Assembly: GCA_031548515.1 (NCBI GenBank)
Contig: JAVBRB010000008.1
Coordinates: forward strand, 67,370-131,369
Direction: 5' to 3'
Length of the DNA stretch: 64,000 bases
Source: UBA940 sp031548515
GTDB taxonomy: Bacteria > Bacteroidota > Bacteroidia > Bacteroidales > Rikenellaceae
Made by a program: the position numbers and the translations under genes. How positions within the stretch are numbered: position 1 is the stretch's first letter; every line of letters begins with the position of its first letter. Shown in pieces: positions 33,839 through 41,965 of the stretch. The notes beneath the pieces are model-generated. The model did no database searches. It was given only the letters and a program-made list of their open reading frames with translations, and was not told the origin of the DNA.

Positions 33839-33853
33839 TACCCGGATCAAATA

Positions 33854-33890
33854 ACAAAAGGCGCCCTGTTTCGTGGCGCCTTTGTTGTTT
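33854..33890 (+). terminator. Terminator after the GLUG lipoprotein
   Basis: AAAGGCGCC and GGCGCCTTT form a perfect 9-bp stem extended by AACA/TGTT, with a T-rich tail. Confidence 0.8.
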
Positions 33891-33916
33891 GTAACCAAGG
33901 TGTAGAGTGTTACTCC

Positions 33917-33981
33917 CTTCACTTTAACGGCGCCATCCGCAGGCGGCATTCCGCCCATCGAAGACTCTCTCCGGTCGGTGA
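33917..33981. repeat. Small dispersed repeat, copy 1 (after rny)
   Basis: Shares CTTTAACGGCGCC at its left and CTCCGGTCGGTGA at its right with the sequence at 36441-36493. Both copies lie just past the 3' end of a minus-strand gene. Confidence 0.55.
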
Positions 33982-33995
33982 ATACCGTTTGTTCG

Positions 33996-35534
33996 CTACT
34001 TGGCGTAACTCACGGCCCTCGTCTCTCTTATCACCGTGATCTTCACCTGTCCCGGATAAGTCATTTCCTCCTGGATCTTCTTGGCGATGTCGTGCGACAG
34101 TTGGTCTGACTCGGCGTCATTGAGCTTGTCGGCACCCACTATCACGCGCAATTCGCGTCCGGCCTGTATGGCGTAGGTCTTCATCACCCCGTCGTAAGCC
34201 ATTGCTATATCTTCCATCTCCTTGAGGCGCTTGATGTACGACTCGACCACTTCGCGGCGTGCTCCCGGACGTGCCCCCGAAATGGCATCGCAAACTTGAA
34301 CAATGGGGGCGATGAGCGAAGTCATCTCCATTTCGTCGTGATGGGCACCGATGGCGTTCACGATTTCGGGACGTTCCTTATATTTCTCGGCCAGTTGCAT
34401 GCCTATGATTGCGTGGGGCAGTTCGGGCTGGTCGTCGGGCACCTTGCCGATGTCGTGCAGAAGCCCGGCACGGCGCGCAGTTTTAGCGTTGAGGCCCAGT
34501 TCTGCAGCCATCGTGCCGCACAGGTTGGCGGTCTCGCGGGCGTGCTGAAGCAGGTTCTGGCCGTAGGACGAACGGTATTTCATCTTGCCTATCAGGCGGA
34601 TAAGTTCCGGGTGCAGGTTATGAATACCCATGTCTATTGTTGTGCGCTTGCCCACTTCGACGATCTCTTCTTCGATCTGCTTTTCGACTTTGGTCACTAT
34701 CTCCTCGATGCGTGCCGGGTGGATACGGCCGTCGGTAACTAGCTGGTGCAACGCAAGACGCGCGATCTCGCGGCGGACGGGGTCGAATCCCGAAAGGATG
34801 ATGGCTTCAGGGGTGTCGTCCACGATGATCTCGACTCCGGTGGCGGCTTCCAGGGCACGGATATTACGACCTTCACGGCCGATGATACGCCCCTTTATCT
34901 CATCGCTCTCGATGTTGAACACAGTCACGGAGTTTTCTATCGCAGTTTCGGTGGCGACTCTCTGGATTGTCTGCACCACTATCTTTTTGGCCTCTTTATT
35001 GGCCGTCATCTTGGCCTCCTCGATAGTCTCGCTTATGAAGGCAGATGCATCCGCCTGAGCCTCCGATTTCATGTTCTCCACGAGAATGTTCTTGGCCTCT
35101 TCAGCGCTCATTCCGCCTATCTGTTCTAGGCGCGCGTTCTGCTCCTTTATGATTCCCGCCAGTTCCTCTTTCTTTTTGTCCAGCGATGACATCTGGCCCG
35201 AGAGCTGCTCTTTCAGTTTTTCTGCTTCGCGCTGCTTGTTTTCGAGGTTCTGCTGCTGCTGGACGAGGTTGCCTTCGATCTGTTTAGCGCGCTGTTCGCT
35301 TTGGGCGACTTTTTGGTTGCGTTCGTTAACTTGGCGATCATGTTCGCTTTTCAATTGGATGAATTTTTCCTTTGCCTGCAGAATTTTCTCTTTTTTTATC
35401 ATTTCCGCTTCGGCCTCGGCTTCCTTTATGATGGCTTCGCGCTTCTTTTTCGAGCCTCCCGTCAGAAAGGCTGCGAGTCCGCCGGATACCGCCGCTGCAG
35501 CGACCGCTATTCCGACTATTGCAAGTATGCTCAT
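33996..35534 (-). CDS. rny: Ribonuclease Y
   Basis: A 512-residue membrane-anchored endoribonuclease that starts mRNA decay. It has an N-terminal membrane segment (about 3-25), a long coiled coil (about 28-190), a KH domain with GRIIGREGRNIRALEAATG (about 215-235), and an HD domain whose metal site includes LLHDIGKVPD (about 345). The ending EMTYPGQVKITVIRETRAVSYAK is the usual family C-terminus. The neighbourhood zapA - structured RNA - rny matches an arrangement I associate with Bacteroidales. Confidence 0.96.
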   Translation of the reverse strand: MSILAIVGIAVAAAAVSGGLAAFLTGGSKKKREAIIKEAEAEAEMIKKEKILQAKEKFIQLKSEHDRQVNERNQKVAQSEQRAKQIEGNLVQQQQNLENKQREAEKLKEQLSGQMSSLDKKKEELAGIIKEQNARLEQIGGMSAEEAKNILVENMKSEAQADASAFISETIEEAKMTANKEAKKIVVQTIQRVATETAIENSVTVFNIESDEIKGRIIGREGRNIRALEAATGVEIIVDDTPEAIILSGFDPVRREIARLALHQLVTDGRIHPARIEEIVTKVEKQIEEEIVEVGKRTTIDMGIHNLHPELIRLIGKMKYRSSYGQNLLQHARETANLCGTMAAELGLNAKTARRAGLLHDIGKVPDDQPELPHAIIGMQLAEKYKERPEIVNAIGAHHDEMEMTSLIAPIVQVCDAISGARPGARREVVESYIKRLKEMEDIAMAYDGVMKTYAIQAGRELRVIVGADKLNDAESDQLSHDIAKKIQEEMTYPGQVKITVIRETRAVSYAK

Positions 35535-35599
35535 GTGTTTAGAGTAGAATTAAAAAAATTTATAATAGTGGGACTGCTTCCGGCCCGTCCCTCCGGCCA

Positions 35600-35710
35600 T
35601 ATCTTTTTTAATTACGAACTAAGAATTACGAGGATTTTTGTTGTTAAATGATCCGATGCATCCGTAAGGCTATGCATGATCCGTAATTTGAAATTCGTAA
35701 TTATTTTTTG
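35600..35710. repeat. AT-rich AATTACGAATT-like inverted repeats
   Basis: AATTACGAACTAAGAATTACGA near 35612 and CGTAATTTGAAATTCGTAATTA near 35681 are inverted versions of one word. A third version occurs at about 43814-43837, before the cation efflux gene. They are non-coding. Confidence 0.45.
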
Positions 35711-35734
35711 CATGGGTGCATGAAGCGTCCATAC

Positions 35735-35932
35735 AAAAAACCCGCCGATTCCTTTTCTTGTTTGACGAATCTCCGAAACGTCATGTCTGGAGCCTCCGAA
35801 TCCGCCGCAAACGTCCAACGGTACCTCCGGGGTACACCTGCTCGCGCAGGTTAAGGCCTGTTTTTGACAGTTCGCGTAAACTCCAATGTAATAAGTGTTG
35901 AGTTTCGCAAAGCTTAAGGAATCTATGCGGGT
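35735..35932 (-). ncRNA. ssrS: 6S-like structured RNA between zapA and rny
   Basis: On the minus strand ACCCGC-ATA-GATTCC (35932-35918) pairs with GGAATC-G-GCGGGT (35753-35741), closing a roughly 190-nt RNA that ends in a T-run (35740-35735). Inside are CGCGAAC pairing with GTTTGCG, the GNRA hairpin CCTGC-GCGA-GCAGG, GTACC-CCGGA-GGTAC, and a 3'-side hairpin TGACG/CGTCA. A rod with a closing stem, an interior bubble with a 3'-strand hairpin, a length near 190 and the position next to zapA all fit 6S RNA. The identity is inference; the structure is directly visible. Confidence 0.6.
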
Positions 35933-36031
35933 AATATTCCGTTACAATATTTTTAAGAACATACGCCTTTCCCAATAGAGCGGCTTTCTTAGTCTTTGTC
36001 TTACATATAATAAACGTTCCTTGCGGTACGT

Positions 36032-36322
36032 TTATTTCCCCGCCGAATACAAATATTCTTCGAGTTGGCGGTCGATTTCGGCCAGTCTGTCCACCTCTTC
36101 GCCGAGGCTGCGACTGGTGTTGAGCCGGATATTTTCCATAGCCAGCGCGAGTGCCGCCAGCGCCAACTGGTCTTTGGGCAACAACGACGGATGCGTGTTG
36201 TCGGCAAACAGCCTGTTGACTTCACGTTCGGCGCGTCGGTATATCTCCTCTTCCGAACTCTCGATATTGGGAAACGGATATGTCGCTCCGGCTATCTTGA
36301 GTGTTATCGACAGTTTTGCCAT
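36032..36322 (-). CDS. zapA: Cell division protein ZapA
   Basis: A 96-residue FtsZ-associated protein that bundles Z-ring filaments. It has the N-terminal beta region LSITLKIAGATYPFPNIESSEEEIYRRAEREVNRLF and a C-terminal coiled coil (about 52-93, DQLALAALALAMENIRLN ... EEVDRLAEIDRQLEEYL). The length is typical. It lies downstream of a coiled-coil protein, probably its partner. Confidence 0.9.
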   Translation of the reverse strand: MAKLSITLKIAGATYPFPNIESSEEEIYRRAEREVNRLFADNTHPSLLPKDQLALAALALAMENIRLNTSRSLGEEVDRLAEIDRQLEEYLYSAGK

Positions 36323-36387
36323 TTATAATTTAAATTTCCTTACACCTTCGTCGGCCGTTCTCGCGCCAACGATAAAGTACTGACACA

Positions 36388-36432
36388 CGGGCTTCCGTCG
36401 GTAAGTCGGCGATTTTACAATCAGCCCTTGTC
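36388..36432. repeat. Partial duplicate of the 3' end of the coiled-coil gene
   Basis: GTCGGTAAGTCGGCGATTTTACAATCAGCCCTTG closely repeats the sequence at 36486-36522, which includes the stop codon and last residues of the gene at 36506-36811. Confidence 0.5.
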
Positions 36433-36440
36433 GGTTATCT

Positions 36441-36493
36441 CACTTCGCTTTAACGGCGCCGCCTTACGGCGACCAGCCTGCTCCGGTCGGTGA
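36441..36493. repeat. Small dispersed repeat, copy 2
   Basis: Carries CTTTAACGGCGCC and CTCCGGTCGGTGA as in 33917-33981. It lies in the 183-bp spacer between zapA and the upstream coiled-coil gene. Confidence 0.55.
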
Positions 36494-36505
36494 GTCGGGC
36501 AGATA

Positions 36506-36811
36506 TTACAATCCGCCCTTGTTCACCAATGCGATGCAGCGGTCCACCTCCCGCATAAGGCGGTTGACGCTCGCACGAGCCGTTTTGGTGCTTTTGCTGT
36601 CAGCTGTTTCACCCGAAAAACCATCGACAAGCCCTTTCACGGTCAGGCGCCGTTCCAGTTCGGCGATCTTTTCCGTCAGCAAACGGTTTTCATCGCGCAG
36701 TTTGTTGCGTGATGCCGAAAGCCTTTCCCGCTCGTCGCGCAGGCGGCGGTTCTCGGCGATCAGACGCGCGACCTTCTTCTCTATGCTGTCTAAAATTGCG
36801 CTCCTCGACAT
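36506..36811 (-). CDS. Small coiled-coil protein, ZapB-like candidate
   Basis: A 101-residue cytoplasmic protein that is almost entirely predicted coiled coil over residues 1-57 (KKVARLIAENRRLRDERERL ... LRDENRLLTEKIAELERR). A Ser/Thr-rich hinge and a second helix (about 78-96) follow. It has no recognised domain. The position directly upstream of zapA suggests a cell division partner of ZapA, similar in role to ZapB. It has its own consensus promoter. Confidence 0.65.
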   Translation of the reverse strand: MSRSAILDSIEKKVARLIAENRRLRDERERLSASRNKLRDENRLLTEKIAELERRLTVKGLVDGFSGETADSKSTKTARASVNRLMREVDRCIALVNKGGL

Positions 36812-36843
36812 AGTTCTGCGTTAACTTAAAACAGTTCACTCAA

Positions 36844-36875
36844 CAAAGATAAAAAAAAGGTAGCGTTAATCCAAA
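36844..36875 (-). promoter_or_regulatory. Promoter of the coiled-coil/zapA operon
   Basis: On the minus strand TTTG (36875-36872), 20 bp, TATCTTTG (36851-36844), giving a 5' UTR of about 25 nt. Confidence 0.7.
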
Positions 36876-36878
36876 AAA

Positions 36879-38171
36879 TTATTCCGCTACTTCACCCGTA
36901 AGGTCATAATCCGAGGCTCCGGTGATCCTGACCTTGCGGAAATCGCCGGGCGTAAGTTCCGCATCGGCGGCGACAAGTATTTCCGTATCGACTTCCGGCG
37001 AATCGTACTGCGAACGGCATACCCAAAAATCCCCTTCGCGATGGTCGACTATTACTCTTTCGATCTTTCCGATCCGTTTCTGGTTGTTCTCAGCCGAGAT
37101 TTCCGCCTGCACTTCCATCAGGCGGTCGGCCCTTTCCCGCTTCACATCCTCGGGTATGTCGTCCGCAAGTTTTTCGGCCGAATACGTGCCTTCTTCCTCG
37201 GAGTAGGGGAAAACGCCCAACCTTTCGAACCGTGCTTCACGCACGAAATCCAGGAGTTCTTCGAAATCACGCTCCGTTTCACCCGGATAACCCACCAGAA
37301 GGGTGGTGCGGATAGTCAGGTCGGGAATCTCGGCCCGCAATTTCACTATCAGTTCGCGTGTACCCCCGCTGCCCAGACCTCGTTTCATCGACCGGAGTTG
37401 GCTGTCGGAGATATGTTGCAGCGGCATGTCGATGTATTTGCATATCTTGGGTTCGTCGCGCATCGCCTCGATAACGTCCTGTGGGAAACCGGCCGGATAA
37501 GCATAGTGCAGGCGGATCCATTCGATGCCATCGATCCTGGCCAGGCGGCGCAGAAGTTCAGCAAGCTTCCGTTCGCCGTAGAGATCGATTCCGTAATATG
37601 TAATGTCCTGCGCGATGACGATCAGTTCTTTTACGCCCTGTGCAGCAAGTTTGCGGGCCTCATCCACCAGCTCTTCCATAGGTACGGAAACGTGATTGCC
37701 GCGGATGAGCGGAATTGCGCAGAAACCACACCGGCGATCGCACCCTTCAGAGATTTTCAGGTATGCATAGTGGGAAGGAGTCGAGAGTATGCGTTCAGTC
37801 GAAAGTTCCGGCCCCTGCGGTGCGGAGAGTTCGGCCAGAATGCCGCTGAAATCTCGAACCCCGAAGTACCGGTCCACCTCGGGAATTTCGCTGCGCAGTG
37901 CGTCGGCGTACCGTTCGCTCAGGCAGCCGATGACGTAGAGGCGGTCGATCTCGCCGCGTTCGCGGGCCTGCGCGAAACCCAGGATGGTGTCTATCGACTC
38001 TTCCTTCGCATCGCCTATGAAGCCGCAGGTGTTGATGACTATGATTTTGGCGTCGGTCGAGTTACTGTCGAACACGAGGCCGTATCCGGTCGCGGCAAAC
38101 CGCGCGGCCAGATGCTCAGAATCGACCGTGTTCTTCGAACAACCGAGCGTCACTATGTTAATTTTCCTCAC
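36879..38171 (-). CDS. rimO: Ribosomal protein S12 methylthiotransferase
   Basis: A 430-residue radical SAM enzyme that adds a methylthio group to an Asp of ribosomal protein S12. The N-terminal UPF0004 domain carries cluster cysteines C11, C49 and C83 (TLGCSKN, NTCGF, GCLSERY). The radical SAM cluster is C144-DRR-C148-GF-C151. A C-terminal TRAM domain follows (about 365-428). RGNHVSVPMEELVDEA and HISDSQLRSMKRG are typical of RimO. The start overlaps the DUF4919 gene stop by 14 bp. Confidence 0.96.
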   Translation of the reverse strand: MRKINIVTLGCSKNTVDSEHLAARFAATGYGLVFDSNSTDAKIIVINTCGFIGDAKEESIDTILGFAQARERGEIDRLYVIGCLSERYADALRSEIPEVDRYFGVRDFSGILAELSAPQGPELSTERILSTPSHYAYLKISEGCDRRCGFCAIPLIRGNHVSVPMEELVDEARKLAAQGVKELIVIAQDITYYGIDLYGERKLAELLRRLARIDGIEWIRLHYAYPAGFPQDVIEAMRDEPKICKYIDMPLQHISDSQLRSMKRGLGSGGTRELIVKLRAEIPDLTIRTTLLVGYPGETERDFEELLDFVREARFERLGVFPYSEEEGTYSAEKLADDIPEDVKRERADRLMEVQAEISAENNQKRIGKIERVIVDHREGDFWVCRSQYDSPEVDTEILVAADAELTPGDFRKVRITGASDYDLTGEVAE

Positions 38172-39039
38172 CTCTCCTCTTTTTCTCCTTTTTCACTTCC
38201 TCATTCCGTTTGACATTCTCTTTCCCTGTCAGTTTATTGGCCCAATGTTGTGGCGATACCATCATGGGAAAAGGGAAATCGACGTCGAACCACACCTCCG
38301 AACCGGTAAAATAATCGTTGTCAACCGGTTCTATCTCCATGCGGTCGCACGTAATACCATCGTCGGTGTTGATCAAAGTTTGTCCCTTGACTTGCTGGAC
38401 ACCGAGATAATTATACATTAATGTATATTCGTCACTGACGTTAATTATCGGCCACGGATGTTCCCTGGTGCCGTCGCCCAATGCATATATACAATCCAGC
38501 AATACATACATACGCCATTCGAGATTGTGAATTTCTTCAGCAGGCCGTTCCAGTTGATATGCAAGATTGAGTGCATCGGCCAGATAATAAGGCGTGGCAG
38601 GAGCGTTTTTCAGCGACGAGGTAACCGCATCGTAAGCGTCGGCATGTCGTTTCTCCTTGATCAGCGCATTCCAAACGGAACGGGTACCTCCGTAGCCTCC
38701 GGTGTATTCATCTCGGTAGGCGTAGCCGTAGTAGAGAATAAGAAAATCTGACCATATAAGCGTCGTGTCGGCACGTTCGAAACGCTCAGCCAGGTCACGG
38801 TAATGTTCGTTGTCGCGGGCGTAGCGTCCGAAGACCTTGAAACTAATACCTCCGTCCGCAATAGCTTCATCCCAGACAGGATCGTTAAATACAGACTCAT
38901 CATCCTCTTCGTCGGAAAGGGCGGCTGTTGCAAGACTGTCTGCCATGGGGTTTGGCTGTATCTCTGGCATGTCAGGTTGCTGAGCCTGTGCCTGCAAACA
39001 AAATAACAGCAGAAAAAGGCTGAAGAACAGATGTTTCAT
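38158..39039 (-). CDS. DUF4919 family secreted protein (second)
   Basis: A 293-residue protein with a signal peptide (LQAQAQ). An acidic segment (DEEDDES) precedes a DUF4919-like domain about 70-255: LIWSDFLILYYGYAYRDEY, then helical repeats, and DGITCDRMEIEPVDNDYFTGSEVWFDVDF. The last 25 residues are highly charged and end KKRRGEEN. It is a paralogue of the gene at 39052. The function is unknown; the protein should be periplasmic or outer-membrane associated. Its 3' end overlaps rimO. Confidence 0.78.
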   Translation of the reverse strand: MKHLFFSLFLLLFCLQAQAQQPDMPEIQPNPMADSLATAALSDEEDDESVFNDPVWDEAIADGGISFKVFGRYARDNEHYRDLAERFERADTTLIWSDFLILYYGYAYRDEYTGGYGGTRSVWNALIKEKRHADAYDAVTSSLKNAPATPYYLADALNLAYQLERPAEEIHNLEWRMYVLLDCIYALGDGTREHPWPIINVSDEYTLMYNYLGVQQVKGQTLINTDDGITCDRMEIEPVDNDYFTGSEVWFDVDFPFPMMVSPQHWANKLTGKENVKRNEEVKKEKKRRGEEN

Positions 39040-39051
39040 GAGGTCGTTGTT

Positions 39052-39714
39052 TTAGTTGTCGGAATTAAGGGGCAAATAGCTGTAAAAAAAGACGGTGTCG
39101 CATGGAAATGCCGCCGAAGGCTTGACTTTCAGCATGTCGTACCGGCCGTCGACCAGGAATCTCTCCTCTATTTCCACTTCGAGTTCCACCATGCAGTATG
39201 TGTACATATCTCCGTCCTGCACTATCTTGAATGCGGTCTCGGGCGACAAGCCGTCTCCGCTTCCGGCTATGGCGACCGTGACATTATTATATCTGGTTTT
39301 GAGCGAATTCCGCGCCTCCCATGATTTTTTGGTTTCGGTGGCGGCAGCCAGGGTCCAGTACAAGGCGGTCAGATTTACAGGATTGCGGCTAAGCACCATA
39401 TTCCCGAAATCATACGCCCTTTCGAGATCGCCTTTGAGGATATATTCCTGCATTTTCAACTCATGGTCCGTCGGTTGGGTAGAGTAGTAAACCTGAAATG
39501 GATATCCGTAATACGCGATGACGCATTCGCGGCGGGTAAGCCGCTCCTGTCCCAGGGCGAATTTGTCGATTATTTTGCGGTACTCCGCCGGATCACTGAC
39601 AACCGTGCCGAATCCCGGCACGCCGAAATCATCTCCCGCCGTGGCCGTTGCCACCTGCGCAAACGCCGGAACGCACAGCAGCAGGGCTAAAACGGATATG
39701 AGAATATTTTTCAC
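39052..39714 (-). CDS. DUF4919 family secreted protein (first)
   Basis: A 220-residue protein with a signal peptide (cleavage near PAFAQ). It shares with its neighbour the sequence T-R-R-E-x-V-I-A-Y-Y-G-Y-P-F plus helical repeat layout, then a closing beta part with GDMYTYCMVELEVEIEERFLVDGRYDMLKV and the C-terminal YLPLNSDN. The function is unknown. It lies 3 bp after the DUF4268 gene and 12 bp before the second copy, so it is transcribed with them. Confidence 0.78.
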   Translation of the reverse strand: MKNILISVLALLLCVPAFAQVATATAGDDFGVPGFGTVVSDPAEYRKIIDKFALGQERLTRRECVIAYYGYPFQVYYSTQPTDHELKMQEYILKGDLERAYDFGNMVLSRNPVNLTALYWTLAAATETKKSWEARNSLKTRYNNVTVAIAGSGDGLSPETAFKIVQDGDMYTYCMVELEVEIEERFLVDGRYDMLKVKPSAAFPCDTVFFYSYLPLNSDN

Positions 39715-39717
39715 AGG

Positions 39718-40854
39718 TTATTCGTCATCGTCATCCGAATTAAGGCACTTTTTCACCTCTTTCAAAGGTTCACGCACTGCTTTCTCCAGATTGATTATAT
39801 TCGTTTTGATAAAATTCAACGCTTTGTCCCAATCTTTGTAGTTATAAATGCTTACACCATCGAGTTTGTAATAAACTTTGCTGCTGATCTTGTCATTCAT
39901 TCTGTCCCATTCCAGCGGATGTCCGAACTCGCTTTCTATCGGCCCTTTATACTTAATAAGTTCATCGAACATTTTTTTATTCTCATCTTGATTTCCCCTG
40001 CCGAATTCAAGTTGAACGCCAGCATAATCTTTTGTCATAATCAGGCTATATCTTGCTCCTCCAATACCCGTTTTGCCTGAGTTGAGCCAATGGTCTTTTG
40101 TGGGGCTGATGTTCTGGAAAATGGGAGTTGTGCCTTTAAGCATCGGGAGCATCCGATTCCAAAATTCAAGTCTTAGTTTGTGCCTGTCTTTTAGTCCCTC
40201 TTGAGTGGAGATTTCCTCGTGCAGTTTGTCAGCCATGCTAATGACATAATCTTCGGTATCTTTTGTTGGAATTATCTGTTCCATTGTCAGGAACAACTGA
40301 TCGCCCAATGCAAACGGAGTGGCTTTGAAACACTGTATCCGTAATTTATAATCCAGCAACCAGAGGACATTCGAGGTTATCTCTTTCCTGAAATTTGCAG
40401 CTACTATTATTATACGCTGCGACTGGCGTTTGTTCAGAGAAATATCGTCGTATTCTTTCTGGAAAAATTCTGACAGATTATCCTCTGCTTTCTCGCCTGG
40501 ACTGAATTTATCAAGATATTCCTGATAAATATTGCGTATTTGCTCCTTGTTCAGCGTTGAGCAGTAAGAGGCATATTTAAGTACCTGCCATGTTACATCC
40601 TTGCCGGTATCGTCGAGTTTATTTTCTATTACGACGATATTGCCTCCTTCGTCCAAAGCCAGAAGATCGAGGCGCTCATTCGTGTCGCTGAATCCGCTGA
40701 ACTCTTTCTGAATTATCAATAGTTCCTCACCTAAGGCATTGGGTTGGTGCGCCAGCCATTCCTGCAAATGGCTTCTCTCTTTAAATCCCAGTCCTCCGAA
40801 TGTCTTTTTCTCAAGTTTTTGTATTCGGTTCTGATGCTTGTCTATCAAGTACAT
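39718..40854 (-). CDS. PD-(D/E)XK nuclease-like protein with DUF4268
   Basis: A 378-residue cytoplasmic protein. The N-terminal half has a PD-(D/E)XK core: R61-L-D63-L-L-A-L ... V-V-I-E77-N-K79, with upstream helix KERSHLQEWLAHQPNALGEELL. The C-terminal half (about 235-350) is DUF4268-like (LRLEFWNRMLPMLKG; YAGVQLEFGRGNQDENKKMFDEL). Homologues occur in genome-defence neighbourhoods and also alone. ATG 40854 was preferred to a TTG at 40887 that would overlap ftsY. The gene is more A/T-rich than its neighbours, which suggests later acquisition. Confidence 0.8.
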   Translation of the reverse strand: MYLIDKHQNRIQKLEKKTFGGLGFKERSHLQEWLAHQPNALGEELLIIQKEFSGFSDTNERLDLLALDEGGNIVVIENKLDDTGKDVTWQVLKYASYCSTLNKEQIRNIYQEYLDKFSPGEKAEDNLSEFFQKEYDDISLNKRQSQRIIIVAANFRKEITSNVLWLLDYKLRIQCFKATPFALGDQLFLTMEQIIPTKDTEDYVISMADKLHEEISTQEGLKDRHKLRLEFWNRMLPMLKGTTPIFQNISPTKDHWLNSGKTGIGGARYSLIMTKDYAGVQLEFGRGNQDENKKMFDELIKYKGPIESEFGHPLEWDRMNDKISSKVYYKLDGVSIYNYKDWDKALNFIKTNIINLEKAVREPLKEVKKCLNSDDDDE

Positions 40855-40876
40855 AACTTGCTGTTTTCTGATTGTC

Positions 40877-41881
40877 TTATTCTCCAAATAGTGCGTCGAC
40901 GAATTGCCGGCGGTCGAAGATTTGCAGGTGGTCGATCCCCTCGCCGATACCGATATAACGCACCGGGACTTTGAAACGGTCGCTGATGCCGATCACCACG
41001 CCCCCTTTCGCCGTGCCGTCGAGCTTGGTGATGGCCAGTGAATTGACTTTGGTTGCGGCTGTGAACTGGGCAGCCTGCTCGAAGGCATTCTGGCCCGTGC
41101 TGCCGTCCAACACCAGCATCACTTCATGCGGTGCTGCGGGGATCACCTTAGCCATCACGCTGCGTATCTTGCCGAGTTCGTTCATCAGCCCCACTTTGTT
41201 GTGAAGGCGTCCGGCAGTGTCGATAATCACAACGTCGGCATTGTTCGCGACGGCCGATTTCAGAGTGTCGAAAGCTACTGAAGCGGGATCGGAACCCATC
41301 TGCTGCTTTATCATCGTCGCTCCTGCGCGGTCGGCCCACACCTGAAGCTGGTCGATGGCTGCAGCACGGAAAGTGTCGGCGGCGCCGATGTAGACTTTCT
41401 TTCCGGCACGCACGAGCTGTGCGGCAAGCTTGCCGATAGTAGTCGTTTTGCCGACGCCGTTCACCCCAACGACCATCAGTACATATGGTTCGCCTTCGCG
41501 CAGCGTGATGCCGAAATTATCCTTATCGCCCTCGCCCTCTTCGAGCAGTGCGGCGATCTCGTCGCGCAGGATACCCTGCAGTTCCGAAGAGTTCATGTAT
41601 TTGTCGCGGGCGACGCGCTCCTCGATGCGGCGGATGATCCTGACAGTGGTTTCCACGCCGACATCCGATGTGATGAGGATTTCCTCGAGTTCGTCGAGCA
41701 TATCCTCGTCGACGGTCGAACGTCCGGCCACGGTGCGCGCCAATTTAGAGAAAAGTCCCTGCTTGGTCTTTTCAAGTCCCGCATTCAGATCTTCTTTTTC
41801 TTTCCGGATCTCGTCCTGCTGTATTTCAGCCTCGGCGGGTGAAACGGCAGGTTTCTTTTTGAATATATCGAACAGTGCCAT
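40877..41881 (-). CDS. ftsY: Signal recognition particle receptor
   Basis: A 334-residue GTPase that docks the SRP with its ribosome at the membrane. The G motifs are complete: GVNGVGKTTTIGKLAAQL (G1), DTFRAAAIDQLQVWADR (G2), DTAGRLHNKVGLMNEL (G3) and TKLDGTAKGG (G4). An N-domain occupies about 35-115. The short N-terminus is typical of Bacteroidota. A striking 16-bp inverted repeat lies 4 bp upstream of the start. Confidence 0.97.
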   Translation of the reverse strand: MALFDIFKKKPAVSPAEAEIQQDEIRKEKEDLNAGLEKTKQGLFSKLARTVAGRSTVDEDMLDELEEILITSDVGVETTVRIIRRIEERVARDKYMNSSELQGILRDEIAALLEEGEGDKDNFGITLREGEPYVLMVVGVNGVGKTTTIGKLAAQLVRAGKKVYIGAADTFRAAAIDQLQVWADRAGATMIKQQMGSDPASVAFDTLKSAVANNADVVIIDTAGRLHNKVGLMNELGKIRSVMAKVIPAAPHEVMLVLDGSTGQNAFEQAAQFTAATKVNSLAITKLDGTAKGGVVIGISDRFKVPVRYIGIGEGIDHLQIFDRRQFVDALFGE

Positions 41882-41885
41882 GGAT

Positions 41886-41922
41886 GCTATCGGTATCTTT
41901 GAAATACAAAGATACCGATAGC
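41886..41922. promoter_or_regulatory. Perfect 16-bp inverted repeat at the ftsY start
   Basis: GCTATCGGTATCTTTG (41886-41901) and CAAAGATACCGATAGC (41907-41922) pair perfectly. Each arm contains a -7 box TATCTTTG, one on each strand. It may serve as terminator of the upstream gene, ftsY promoter, and a structure at the start codon. Confidence 0.6.
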
Positions 41923-41965
41923 AATCGACAATTGAAAATCGGCAATCGAAAATGAAAAGTGTTTT

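Noticed and set aside
37041..38213. 390-codon plus-strand frame opposite rimO
   Set aside because: Shadow of rimO, whose cysteine motifs are intact on the minus strand.
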